From positions 1-7,336 of the forward strand of contig JADGBD010000096.1 of NCBI GenBank assembly GCA_015231665.1: a stretch of DNA of 7,336 nt, read 5' to 3'. This document shows positions 1 to 6,544 of the stretch, piece after piece. The stretch is from Gammaproteobacteria bacterium (GTDB lineage Bacteria > Pseudomonadota > Gammaproteobacteria > Chromatiales > Chromatiaceae). The first letter of the stretch is position 1. Each line of letters opens with the position of its first letter. The position numbers were made by a program, and so were the translations under genes. Below the pieces are notes generated by a model. That model ran no database searches, was not told where the DNA came from, and saw only the letters and a list, made by a program, of their open reading frames with translations.

Positions 1-1
1 G

Positions 2-1138
2 GGCAATGCCATGCAGATGCTCAATCCCTTGCCGATCAATCAGCAGAATCCCATGGGCGCGGGCATGGGCCTGCAAATGCAGCCGGTAGCCGCCCAGCAG
101 GGTCCGCCGATTCAGCCCAATGCGCCGATTCCGGGCAACCACAAGCGTGATGGTCGCGGCAAGGTGGCCTGTGAGAGCTGTCATGCGATCAACGGCGGCG
201 GCAAGTGGCAGGGGCAGTTGTTGCCCGCGGCGATGGTGGTGGCAGCACCTCAGGGGCCGCCGATCAGGCCCAATGCCATGCCGCCGGCTAATCACAATGA
301 CGGCCGCGACCGCATGGCCTGCGCCACCTGCCATCAGATCATCGGCGCAGGCCAAGGCGCTGGCCAGGGTGTCGGTCAGGGACTGGGCCAGATGCAAGCC
401 CCAGCGGCCATGTCGCAGCCCCAGTCTGGGTTCCAGCCCCCGGCGCTGGCCATGACCCAGCAGATGCCGATGGCGCAGCCGGTGGCAGCGGTCAACTCCC
501 AGCTGTATTTCGAGGGCGCGGTACTGGAACCCCTGGACCCCCTGCTGGTGAGCCAGCTCAATGCCCAAGTCAGCGACGGCGCCTTCATCGCCACGGTCTA
601 TCCTGACACCGCGGCGGATCAGGCCGGTCTGAAGGCGGGCGACATTGTCTTCAAGCTCAACGGTCGCTGGGTGCTGACCCCGCAGGAGCTGCTCCAGCGT
701 GCGGCGGATTACACCGTGGGCGACAACCTGAGGTTGGGGGTTTATCGGGGCAAGGAGCGACTCAATCTCGGCCTGACCCTGACCGGTCAGATCCAGCCCA
801 TGGCACAAACCAACGCCGCCGCACCGATCCAGAACCCCGGGGCGATCACCGAATTGCTCTGGATTGGCATGGAACTCAAGCCGATCACCCCGGCCTTGCT
901 GGCGAAAAAGCCTGAACTGCTCGGCAAGAAGGGGACCTACGTCAATGATGTCGACCGCCTCTCCCTGGCCGCGCAGTATGCCCTGCAAAAAGGCGATATC
1001 ATCAAGCGCATCAATGGGGTGGCAGTCAACAGCCTGGACGAGCTGGAGCGGGCGATCAATGCCGCCAACCTCAATCAGGGGGTGTTGCTGCTGCTGGAGC
1101 GTAACGGCCGCGCCCTTTACATGACGATCAAACAATAA
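2..1138 (+). CDS. mamE: MamE C-terminal part (magnetochrome x2 + PDZ x2), 5' truncated
   Basis: The reading frame is open to the left edge, so this is the 3' part of a longer gene (378 residues visible). The ATG at 11 is only an internal methionine. Two magnetochrome motifs are visible: CESCH at 170-184 and CATCH at 320-334. Each is preceded by a similar PP-I-x-PNA...NH..DGR stretch, which is typical of magnetosome c-type haem domains. A Gln/Gly/Met/Pro-rich linker follows. Then come PDZ1 (about 497-784, with AGLKAGDIV) and PDZ2 (about 854-1135, with LQKGDIIKRINGV). Known MamE is a membrane-anchored HtrA/DegP-type protease that promotes magnetite maturation and processes other Mam proteins, and its order is trypsin-magnetochrome-PDZ-PDZ. 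MamP has its PDZ before the haem motifs, and MamT lacks PDZ domains, so MamE fits best. The protease domain must lie upstream and cannot be checked here. A J-type gene follows 62 bp downstream, as in Magnetospirillum. Confidence 0.88.
   Translation, partial: GNAMQMLNPLPINQQNPMGAGMGLQMQPVAAQQGPPIQPNAPIPGNHKRDGRGKVACESCHAINGGGKWQGQLLPAAMVVAAPQGPPIRPNAMPPANHNDGRDRMACATCHQIIGAGQGAGQGVGQGLGQMQAPAAMSQPQSGFQPPALAMTQQMPMAQPVAAVNSQLYFEGAVLEPLDPLLVSQLNAQVSDGAFIATVYPDTAADQAGLKAGDIVFKLNGRWVLTPQELLQRAADYTVGDNLRLGVYRGKERLNLGLTLTGQIQPMAQTNAAAPIQNPGAITELLWIGMELKPITPALLAKKPELLGKKGTYVNDVDRLSLAAQYALQKGDIIKRINGVAVNSLDELERAINAANLNQGVLLLLERNGRALYMTIKQ
170..334 (+). other. Paired magnetochrome haem-binding motifs (CXXCH x2)
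   Basis: CESCH is encoded at 170-184 and CATCH at 320-334, 50 codons apart. The upstream contexts are near-duplicates (a Pro-Pro-Ile, Pro-Asn-Ala, Asn-His and Asp-Gly-Arg pattern in each), so the two haem modules arose by internal duplication. In known magnetochrome domains each CXXCH covalently binds one c-type haem and takes part in iron redox control inside the magnetosome. Confidence 0.85.
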
Positions 1139-1189
1139 TCAGGGGCGCCCCAGGCGATCCGCTAAAGAACCGATAGATACCGGACCAGT

Positions 1190-1203
1190 GGAGAATCCAG
1201 GTG
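1190..1203 (+). promoter_or_regulatory. RBS and GTG start of mamJ-like gene 1
   Basis: GGAG at 1190-1193 lies 7 bp before the GTG at 1201, and no other start codon in this frame lies near the beginning. This spacing supports GTG as the real start. The 62-bp gap after mamE shows no clear terminator, so co-transcription with mamE is likely. Confidence 0.7.
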
Positions 1204-3021
1204 ACGGCAACAGGCAACAAGCCAAAACAAGCTGATCAGTTAGCCAACCCTTGGGGTGGTGCGCAGGCCATCGTAGCGCCTGAGCCTACCCCCGCGGCAG
1301 AGCCGAAACCTCAGGTCCATTCTCAGGCTGCAGATCAAGCCAAGCCAGCGACCAAAGCTCCGACGCGACCGGCCAGAGTTAGCCCCCGCAGCGCCAAACC
1401 GGCCGCTGGCAAGGCTGCGGCCAAGCCTGGTCCTGAGCCCGAGGTCAAACAGGCCGCGGATGCAACTCTTCCGGCCGAGGTAAGCACCCCAGCGCGCAAG
1501 CTCCGGGCGAAAAAGGCGCCAGTCAAGGTTGCTGCTGCCAAAGCCAAAACCGCCCCGGCAGTTGAGCCAGAGCCCCAGGCGGAGCTGCCAGTTGAGCCGC
1601 CAATTGAGCTCTCAATGGAATCCGTGGCCAAGCCAGCCGATGAGTCGGCAGCAGAGCTAGCCAAGCCTGAACAGGCATCCCCATTCGTCGTAGCTACAGA
1701 GGCCGACCCCGAGGCGCTGGCCTCTGCTGCCATGGCCCGTAGTCGTGCGCCTTGCCGCCGCTTTGAGTCTGTCGGTGTGGTCTGGCAGTCAGGCAGCACT
1801 GGGGTCAAGACCAGTGGCCTTGGCGCTGACAAGAGCGTGCTCAATGCCGCCCACGCCAAACACCGGGGTCTGGGTGTGGCGACTCCGGCGGAACTCTGGC
1901 CCGGGCTGATCCCGCGCAGCGTTCAGCAGATCAATCAGGCTGCCCAACCCCAGCCGCAAGCTGAGATCGAGCCGGAATTGCCGGTGCTGGATCAGGCTCT
2001 GGCCGTCGAGGTGCTTCAGCCGGCCGAGATACCCTCTGCTCCCCCGCTGATGGAAGATCAGGTCGAAGCGCAGGCTGAAGCTCCGGTTGAAATGGCGCCA
2101 GAGACTAGTGCAGAGCCTATGGCAGAGCCCATTGCAGAAGCAAGCGCAGAACCGGCGCCGATAGTCGAGCCAGAGCCGGCTCAGTCACACCAGCATGAGC
2201 CTGTCCAGCCGGCGGAGCAGGCGCTGGCCGAGCCTGTAGCAGCCCCGATTGCGCAGCCCATTGCAGAGCAGGACCTTGAAGTCTCCACTCCCGCTGCTGA
2301 AGTCTTGCCCGCGCCTGAACCTGAACCTGAGTTGGCCGAAGACGGGGCCCAGTCTGAGGCCGAGTCCCTGCGCGCCACCGCGGAGTGGCCTGACGGCCAG
2401 GTGACCGAGATCGAGTGGCTGGGTATGGATCAGGACGAAGAGGCAGAGGCAGGTCCCGAGGAGGCCGCGGTAATGCATGACAAATCCAGCTGGCGTTATC
2501 TGGAGTCTGCCCTGGATGATCAGGGACTGGAGCACTCCCTTGATCAGCTCTCCACGGCGGTGGAGAGTCTGGATGAGGAATTGCGCACGGTGGCGCCCGT
2601 GGTGATGAACAAAATCCAACCGGAGAATCGAACTGACATGAGTGGAGCAGAAGACAAGCCGCTGCTTGCGGAAGATGAAGAATTCAATCCGGATGATCAT
2701 CCGGAGTTTGCCAGTGTGTTGGATAATGTCGAGGCGACCCGGCCGGTGCCCTTGGTGGCGCGACAGATCGAGGCGGCCAAGGCTCGTGCAATACACACGC
2801 CGGAGATTCCAGTCAGCAACCGTCAGGAAGTGCCGGTGGAATCGCTGTTTGCCGGGGTGGCCGGTACCATCGGCAGCGGCCTGAGCAGTGTCGCCAAATC
2901 AGGCCGCTATGCGGTCCTGGGGGTCAAATACTGCGCCGAGGACACCAACGCGCTGATGGGTAAAATGGCCTCCCTGTTCAAGCGCAAGAAGGCGGAAGAG
3001 CCGGCCAAAGAGGAATCCTGA
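1201..3021 (+). CDS. mamJ: MamJ-like acidic magnetosome-filament adaptor (J1)
   Basis: This 606-residue protein sits between mamE and mamK, the position of mamJ in Magnetospirillum. MamJ there is an acidic, repeat-rich protein that attaches magnetosomes to MamK filaments. Visible layout: a short N-terminus containing NPWGG; a basic/Ala/Pro/Lys-rich stretch (about 25-125); an acidic Pro-Glu-Ala stretch; a more complex island rich in Arg, Trp and Gly (about 178-250); a long Glu/Pro/Ala region with many AEP and PEPE units (about 250-390); a Trp/Asp/Glu-rich, probably helical part (about 389-500); and a conserved C-terminus with GRYAVLGVKY at 568-577 followed by a basic KRKK segment. There is no signal peptide or clear membrane helix. 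The assignment rests on gene order, composition and the C-terminal block shared with the J-type gene at 4160. Low-complexity proteins are hard to prove orthologous, so the symbol is tentative. Confidence 0.68.
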   Translation: MTATGNKPKQADQLANPWGGAQAIVAPEPTPAAEPKPQVHSQAADQAKPATKAPTRPARVSPRSAKPAAGKAAAKPGPEPEVKQAADATLPAEVSTPARKLRAKKAPVKVAAAKAKTAPAVEPEPQAELPVEPPIELSMESVAKPADESAAELAKPEQASPFVVATEADPEALASAAMARSRAPCRRFESVGVVWQSGSTGVKTSGLGADKSVLNAAHAKHRGLGVATPAELWPGLIPRSVQQINQAAQPQPQAEIEPELPVLDQALAVEVLQPAEIPSAPPLMEDQVEAQAEAPVEMAPETSAEPMAEPIAEASAEPAPIVEPEPAQSHQHEPVQPAEQALAEPVAAPIAQPIAEQDLEVSTPAAEVLPAPEPEPELAEDGAQSEAESLRATAEWPDGQVTEIEWLGMDQDEEAEAGPEEAAVMHDKSSWRYLESALDDQGLEHSLDQLSTAVESLDEELRTVAPVVMNKIQPENRTDMSGAEDKPLLAEDEEFNPDDHPEFASVLDNVEATRPVPLVARQIEAAKARAIHTPEIPVSNRQEVPVESLFAGVAGTIGSGLSSVAKSGRYAVLGVKYCAEDTNALMGKMASLFKRKKAEEPAKEES

Positions 3022-3060
3022 GTGCATAGGCTGAGGGCAGGTGGTAGTTACTTGGTCAGG

Positions 3061-3089
3061 TTGGAACCATTGCAGTAAACATCTAGAAA
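3061..3089 (+). promoter_or_regulatory. Candidate internal promoter upstream of mamK copy 1
   Basis: The 96-bp gap between J1 and mamK is locally AT-rich. TTGGAA at 3061-3066 and TAGAAA at 3084-3089 are 17 bp apart, and each matches 4 of 6 bases of the sigma-70 consensus. This could give mamK its own transcription. The match is weak and could be chance. Confidence 0.25.
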
Positions 3090-3107
3090 CATTCATTTAT
3101 CAAGGGC

Positions 3108-3120
3108 GGAGAGTTCGATG
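3108..3120 (+). promoter_or_regulatory. RBS deciding the mamK copy 1 start
   Basis: GGAG at 3108-3111 is 6 bp upstream of the ATG at 3118. The resulting N-terminus (MEKHDLLIGIDLGTS) aligns residue for residue with the second MamK copy, which supports this start. Confidence 0.75.
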
Positions 3121-4134
3121 GAAAAACACGATTTGTTGATTGGTATAGATTTGGGTACGTCGCGCACCTCGGTGGTGTCCAGTCGGGGCGCCAGGGTGAC
3201 CTTTGACTCGGTGGTTGGCTTTCCCCGCGACGTCATTGGCGTGCGCCTGCTGGGCAGCACCTATGCGGTAGGCGATGAGGCCATCGACAAGAATTATCTG
3301 GACCTGCACTATCCCCTGGAAGACGGCGTCCTCAAGGAATCCGGCGACCACGACCAGGATACCGCGCGCAAACTGCTGGAATATGCCATTGCCCGTGCCG
3401 AGCCCAACGAGGGCGAGCGGGTCTGCGCCATCATCGGCGTGCCTGCCGATGCCAGCGGGGTCAATCAGTCACGGGTGCTGGAACTGGTGCGTGACATGGT
3501 GGACGTGGCCATGGTTACCTCCGAGCCCTTCCTCGTTGCCTTTGGTCTGGAAAAGCTGATCAACAGCATCGTCATTGATGTGGGTGCAGGCACGGTAGAT
3601 ATCTGCGGCCTCAAGGGTGGCATTCCCCGTTCCGATGATCAGACCAGCATCACCAAGGCCGGTGATTTCATCGATGGTTTGCTGACCAAGGCCATTTCCA
3701 GCCGCTATCCCGGCGCCAAGCTGACCAAGCGTCTGGTCAAGGAAATCAAGGAAGCCCACGCCTTTGTCGGCAAGCCCGAGCAGCCGGTGGAAGTGACCCT
3801 GCGCGAGGGCGGCAAGCCGGTGGTGGTGGATATCACCGAAGAGGTGCGCATGGCCTGTGAGTCCATAGTTCCGGAGATTCTTGAGTACACGGAAAAGCTC
3901 ATCGCCGGCTTCGATCCCATGGATCAGCCCGAGGCCCTGCAGAACATCATCCTCGCCGGCGGCGGCTCCAAGATCGCCGGTTTGGCCCAGGTGGTGGCCA
4001 ATGGCCTGAGCGACTACGGCGACATCAATGTCAGCTGCGTCAAGGACGTGGTCTATGCGGGCTGCGATGGCGCCCTGAAACTGGCGCGTGAACTGCCTCC
4101 GGAATACTGGAGCCAGATCGGCGCCACCACCTGA
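3118..4134 (+). CDS. mamK: MamK actin-like magnetosome filament protein, copy 1
   Basis: This 338-residue protein belongs to the actin/MreB/Hsp70 ATPase superfamily. Phosphate loop 1 is GIDLGTS (residues 9-15), phosphate loop 2 is VIDVGAGTVD (about 152-161), and the adenosine motif is LAGGGSKIAGL (about 279-289). SEPF contributes E136 and loop 2 contributes D154. These are the counterparts of the Glu and Asp, 18 residues apart, used as ATPase mutants in Magnetospirillum MamK. Family-typical blocks include SVVGFPRDVIG, YPLEDGVL, CAIIGVPA, SEPFLV and ELPPEYW near the C-terminus. MamK polymerises with ATP into filaments that align and position the magnetosome chain. The length is normal for the family and no catalytic residue is missing. 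It follows a J-type adaptor gene, as in Magnetospirillum, and lies 25 bp ahead of a second adaptor gene. Confidence 0.95.
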   Translation: MEKHDLLIGIDLGTSRTSVVSSRGARVTFDSVVGFPRDVIGVRLLGSTYAVGDEAIDKNYLDLHYPLEDGVLKESGDHDQDTARKLLEYAIARAEPNEGERVCAIIGVPADASGVNQSRVLELVRDMVDVAMVTSEPFLVAFGLEKLINSIVIDVGAGTVDICGLKGGIPRSDDQTSITKAGDFIDGLLTKAISSRYPGAKLTKRLVKEIKEAHAFVGKPEQPVEVTLREGGKPVVVDITEEVRMACESIVPEILEYTEKLIAGFDPMDQPEALQNIILAGGGSKIAGLAQVVANGLSDYGDINVSCVKDVVYAGCDGALKLARELPPEYWSQIGATT

Positions 4135-4145
4135 GTCGGTGCAAC

Positions 4146-4162
4146 GGGAGGCATTGCCCATG
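4146..4162 (+). promoter_or_regulatory. RBS fixing the start of mamJ-like gene 2
   Basis: GGGAGG at 4146-4151 lies 8 bp before the ATG at 4160. The frame also opens at an ATG at 4088, but that lies inside mamK copy 1 and lacks such a site. The 4160 start avoids a 47-bp overlap with mamK. Confidence 0.8.
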
Positions 4163-4933
4163 AGTACGAGTGACAACAGGGCATCGGCCCAGGCCGGTTC
4201 TCCCCAAGTCGACCCCCAGGTCTGGCGGGTGGAGGCGAGCGACAAGATCGCCGCCGCCACCCGGCCAGCGGCGGCGGCCCAGGCCAAGGCGACCGAGCAA
4301 CTGCCCTGGCAGCAGCGCCAGGCGAAACCCCTGCATCCCTTGCTGGGCGGCGTCCCAGGGGCGGTGGCGCCTGATCAGAATCAGCAGCAGCAAGAGGCCG
4401 CCGCTGCGATTTTGGGCCGCAAGCTCAATGCCCCGGCGCAGGATCGACAGGCCAAGGCCGAAACGGCTGAGCCTACAGGCCAAACCCAAGCTCAAGGCCA
4501 AGTTCAAACCCAAGCGCAAGCGCAGGTTCAAACCCAGGCCGCCAAGGTCAAGGCCCAGGTCAGCTCACTGCTCCGGCGCAAACCCAAGGTCGAGCCCCGA
4601 GATGGGACCAGTGCTGCAGGCAAAACCCGCTCACTGGTAGCGGTGAATGCCGCGACCACGCCGGTGGCGGAGATCGGCATGGGCGCACGCCATCTGGTGA
4701 CCGGTGCGGCGGAAATCGTCTGCGGCACCCTGCATGGGGTGGTCAGCAGTGGCCGCCTGGCCCTCAATGGGGTGGCGGCCACCGGCCGTTACAGCCTGCT
4801 GGGGATCAAGTACGGGCTGGATGACAGCGCCCGCCTGTTGCGCGGCGCCTTTGGCTGGTTCTGCCCCACGCCACAGACCGAGCCCAAGCCCAAGCCCAAT
4901 CCTCGCCCCGGGAACCAGGCGGAAAAGTGCTAA
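4160..4933 (+). CDS. Second MamJ-like low-complexity adaptor protein (J2)
   Basis: This 257-residue protein is rich in Ala, Gln, Pro and Lys. The N-terminal part (1-100) is Ala/Gln-rich with a few non-repetitive patches (for example HPLLGGVPGAV). A Gln/Thr/Val repeat segment (about 105-135) follows. The C-terminal part (about 155-230) is less repetitive and mildly hydrophobic, and contains GRYSLLGIKY at 209-218. That block matches GRYAVLGVKY in the longer J protein upstream of mamK copy 1, and both lie 30-50 residues from their C-termini. J2 is less acidic than J1 and less than half its length. It sits directly between the two mamK genes, 25 bp after one and 57 bp before the other, so it is probably co-translated with them. 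I infer a role linking magnetosomes to a MamK filament. I do not recognise a named family beyond this resemblance. Confidence 0.6.
   Translation: MSTSDNRASAQAGSPQVDPQVWRVEASDKIAAATRPAAAAQAKATEQLPWQQRQAKPLHPLLGGVPGAVAPDQNQQQQEAAAAILGRKLNAPAQDRQAKAETAEPTGQTQAQGQVQTQAQAQVQTQAAKVKAQVSSLLRRKPKVEPRDGTSAAGKTRSLVAVNAATTPVAEIGMGARHLVTGAAEIVCGTLHGVVSSGRLALNGVAATGRYSLLGIKYGLDDSARLLRGAFGWFCPTPQTEPKPKPNPRPGNQAEKC
4475..4566 (+). repeat. Degenerate Gln-rich tandem repeat inside J2
   Basis: The DNA contains near-copies such as CAAGTTCAAACCCAAGCG (4499-4516) and CAGGTTCAAACCCAGGCC (4523-4540). These match at 15 of 18 bases with a 24-bp period. They encode a QVQTQAQA-type stretch. Such repeats commonly vary in number between strains through slippage. 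Confidence 0.6.
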
Positions 4934-4974
4934 GATGCGGGCCTCGGCACGTCTGCCGCAATCATCACTGATGC

Positions 4975-4993
4975 AGGGGAAAAGGCTGTAATG
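4975..4993 (+). promoter_or_regulatory. RBS of mamK copy 2
   Basis: AGGGGA at 4975-4980 lies 10 bp before the ATG at 4991, with a second purine run AAAGG at 4981-4985. The start gives an N-terminus collinear with MamK copy 1. Confidence 0.65.
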
Positions 4994-6016
4994 AGCGAAA
5001 AAGATCTTCTTCTTGGAATCGACCTGGGTACCTCGCGCAGCGCGGTGGTCAGCAGTCGTGGTGTGCGCACCCTGTTTGATTCGGCGGTGGCCTATCCCAA
5101 AGACTTGATCGGCGTCAAATTGCTCGGCTCGACCCACGTGGTCGGGGATGAGGCCCTGGGCAAGAGTTTTCTTGAGGTGGACTTTCCCCTCAAGGATGGG
5201 GTGCTCAAGGAAACCGGCGACATGCAGCGGGATGCCGCGCGCAAGCTCATTGCCTACGCTGTCGAGCAGGGTCAGCCCCAGGAGGGTGATCGGGTCTGCG
5301 CCATCATTGGCGTGCCGGCCAATGCCAGCAAGGTGAACAAGGCTCTGCTGTTGGCCCTGGCCAAGGAGAGCCTGGATGTCGCCCTAGTGGTATCCGAGCC
5401 CTTTCTTGTCGCCTACAAGCTGGACAAGCTGGTCAACAGCATCGTCATCGATATTGGCGCCGGCACCACCGATCTCTGCGCCCTCAAGGGCCGTCTGCCG
5501 CAGACCGACGATCAGGCCAGCAACACCAAGGCCGGGGATTACATCGATCAATTGTTCATGAGCGCGATTCACCTGCGCTACCCCGGCTTGCAACTGACCA
5601 AGGCGGTGTGCAAGCAGATCAAGGAGCGCTATGGCTATGTCGGCCCGGCGGCCGAGCGGGTGGAGGTCACCCTGCGCGAAGAGGGTCGGCCGGTGGTGGT
5701 GGATGTCACCGAGGAACTGGGTTACGCCTGCCAGGCGATAGTGCCGGAGATCATCGAAGCCATCGAGCAACTGGTGGTCGGCTTCGATCCGGCGGACCAG
5801 GAGGCTGCCCTGCAGAATATTATCCTTGCTGGGGGTGGTTCGGCGATTCGCGGGCTGGATCAGATGATCGCCAATGCCCTCAGCGACTATGGTGACATTC
5901 GCGTCAACCGGGTTGAAGACATTGCCTACGCCGGTGCCGAGGGTGCCCTCAAGCTGGCCAGCGAGTTGCCTCCCGACTACTGGGGACAGCTCGGCGAATC
6001 CATGCTGGGCTCCTGA
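4991..6016 (+). CDS. mamK: MamK actin-like magnetosome filament protein, copy 2
   Basis: This 341-residue protein aligns without gaps to MamK copy 1. My hand count gives 210 identities over 338 positions (about 62%). It keeps GIDLGTS (9-15), SEPF with E136, IVIDIGAGTTD with D154, and LAGGGSAIRGL, so ATP binding and hydrolysis should be intact. Differences concentrate in surface stretches, for example about 91-130 and 201-225, and in a three-residue C-terminal extension. Its GAGTTD loop is closer to the Magnetospirillum MamK that I remember than the GAGTVD of copy 1. It may form its own filament, or copolymerise with copy 1 to alter filament dynamics. The preceding J2 gene is its likely partner, and a small gene follows 17 bp downstream. 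Confidence 0.94.
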   Translation: MSEKDLLLGIDLGTSRSAVVSSRGVRTLFDSAVAYPKDLIGVKLLGSTHVVGDEALGKSFLEVDFPLKDGVLKETGDMQRDAARKLIAYAVEQGQPQEGDRVCAIIGVPANASKVNKALLLALAKESLDVALVVSEPFLVAYKLDKLVNSIVIDIGAGTTDLCALKGRLPQTDDQASNTKAGDYIDQLFMSAIHLRYPGLQLTKAVCKQIKERYGYVGPAAERVEVTLREEGRPVVVDVTEELGYACQAIVPEIIEAIEQLVVGFDPADQEAALQNIILAGGGSAIRGLDQMIANALSDYGDIRVNRVEDIAYAGAEGALKLASELPPDYWGQLGESMLGS

Positions 6017-6033
6017 TCGCGCGGTCTTGGCGC

Positions 6034-6288
6034 ATGATCCAGTTGGCGGTTCAGGGGGAAATCGAGCAGATGCTCGCCCGGGTGGAGCAGGCCTTGCGCA
6101 AGCACGGCGGCCAGTTCCAGGGCGACGGCCATGCCGGCCAGTTTGCCGGCAAGACCCTGCTGGGGGAGGTTCAGGGTAAATACGCCGTCAGCGGCGCCAA
6201 GGTCAGCATCGAGATTGTGCGCAAGCCCAGCATGGTGCCCATGGCGATGATTGAAAAGGAAATCCGCAAGTTTTTTAGCGAGGGCTGA
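6034..6288 (+). CDS. Small protein of unknown function downstream of mamK copy 2
   Basis: This 84-residue protein starts at an ATG 17 bp after the mamK copy 2 stop. It probably shares the transcript, although no good Shine-Dalgarno sequence is visible, so translational coupling is likely. The apparent layout is an amphipathic helix (about 3-24, charged: EIEQMLARVEQALRKHGG), Gly-rich probable beta strands (about 26-62, with two similar GQF segments and GKTLLGEVQGKY), and a C-terminal helix (about 68-81, IEKEIRKFF). There is no signal peptide, membrane helix or cysteine. The size and alpha-beta-alpha pattern faintly recall small polyhydroxyalkanoate-granule-system proteins, but I see no firm motif and make no functional claim. 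Even codon character and position support a real gene. Confidence 0.7.
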   Translation: MIQLAVQGEIEQMLARVEQALRKHGGQFQGDGHAGQFAGKTLLGEVQGKYAVSGAKVSIEIVRKPSMVPMAMIEKEIRKFFSEG

Positions 6289-6334
6289 GCTGGCTAATTT
6301 TGGACCAGTAACCTCTTGAATAGAAATAAGAACC

Positions 6335-6503
6335 CTAGGAGCCTGTCGGGTTTAGGTGCCCGTAGCGAGCAAGGTGGGAGAGCGAGCGCAAATTTTCACG
6401 ATTTTGAGGCGCATAGTGGGCCTACGCAACGAAAAATCGGGGAAATTTGAGCCGATCTTCCCACCGGCGCAGTAGGAGCATCCTAAATCCGACAGGCTCC
6501 TAG
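6335..6503. mobile_element. MITE-like fold-back element, 161 bp, with CTAG target duplication
   Basis: The terminal inverted repeats are 18 bp: GAGCCTGTCGGGTTTAGG (6339-6356) and its complement at 6482-6499, with one mismatch. The element is bracketed by CTAG at 6335-6338 and 6500-6503, a probable 4-bp target duplication. The palindrome continues inward. Blocks GGTGGGA, CAAATTT and CGATTTT on the left arm recur in order in the reverse complement of the right arm, so nearly the whole element can fold into one long imperfect hairpin with its apex near 6415-6425. There is no coding capacity, so it would be moved in trans by a transposase. The CTAG target is reminiscent of some IS5-family elements, but that link is inference. 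It lies in the 337-bp gap 6289-6625, which holds no gene, and may end transcription of the upstream operon. Confidence 0.8.
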
Positions 6504-6544
6504 GACGCAGAGGGTAGAATTTTTCTCCCAAGAGCACCCCTGTA

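Noticed and set aside
2..1138. Assignment of the first gene to MamP or MamT
   Set aside because: The haem motifs come before two PDZ domains, which is the MamE order. MamP has its PDZ before the haem motifs and MamT lacks PDZ domains.
1335..1859. Minus-strand Ala/Ser/Gly-rich frame opposite the J1 N-terminal part
   Set aside because: Complement of Pro/Ala/Glu codon repeats; a compositional shadow only.
2185..2796. Minus-strand frame of 203 codons opposite J1
   Set aside because: It mirrors the low-complexity acidic repeats of J1, has no ribosome binding site of note, and J1 is supported by gene order and a good start.
4088..4159. Extension of J2 to an upstream ATG at 4088
   Set aside because: It would overlap the mamK copy 1 coding end by 47 bp and has no ribosome binding site, while the ATG at 4160 has GGGAGG at good spacing.
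3469..4287. Long minus-strand frame (272 codons) opposite mamK copy 1
   Set aside because: It is antisense to a clear MamK coding region, spans the mamK stop and the J2 start, and is explained by GC-rich codon bias. Its composition (His/Asp/Gly-rich) resembles no protein family.
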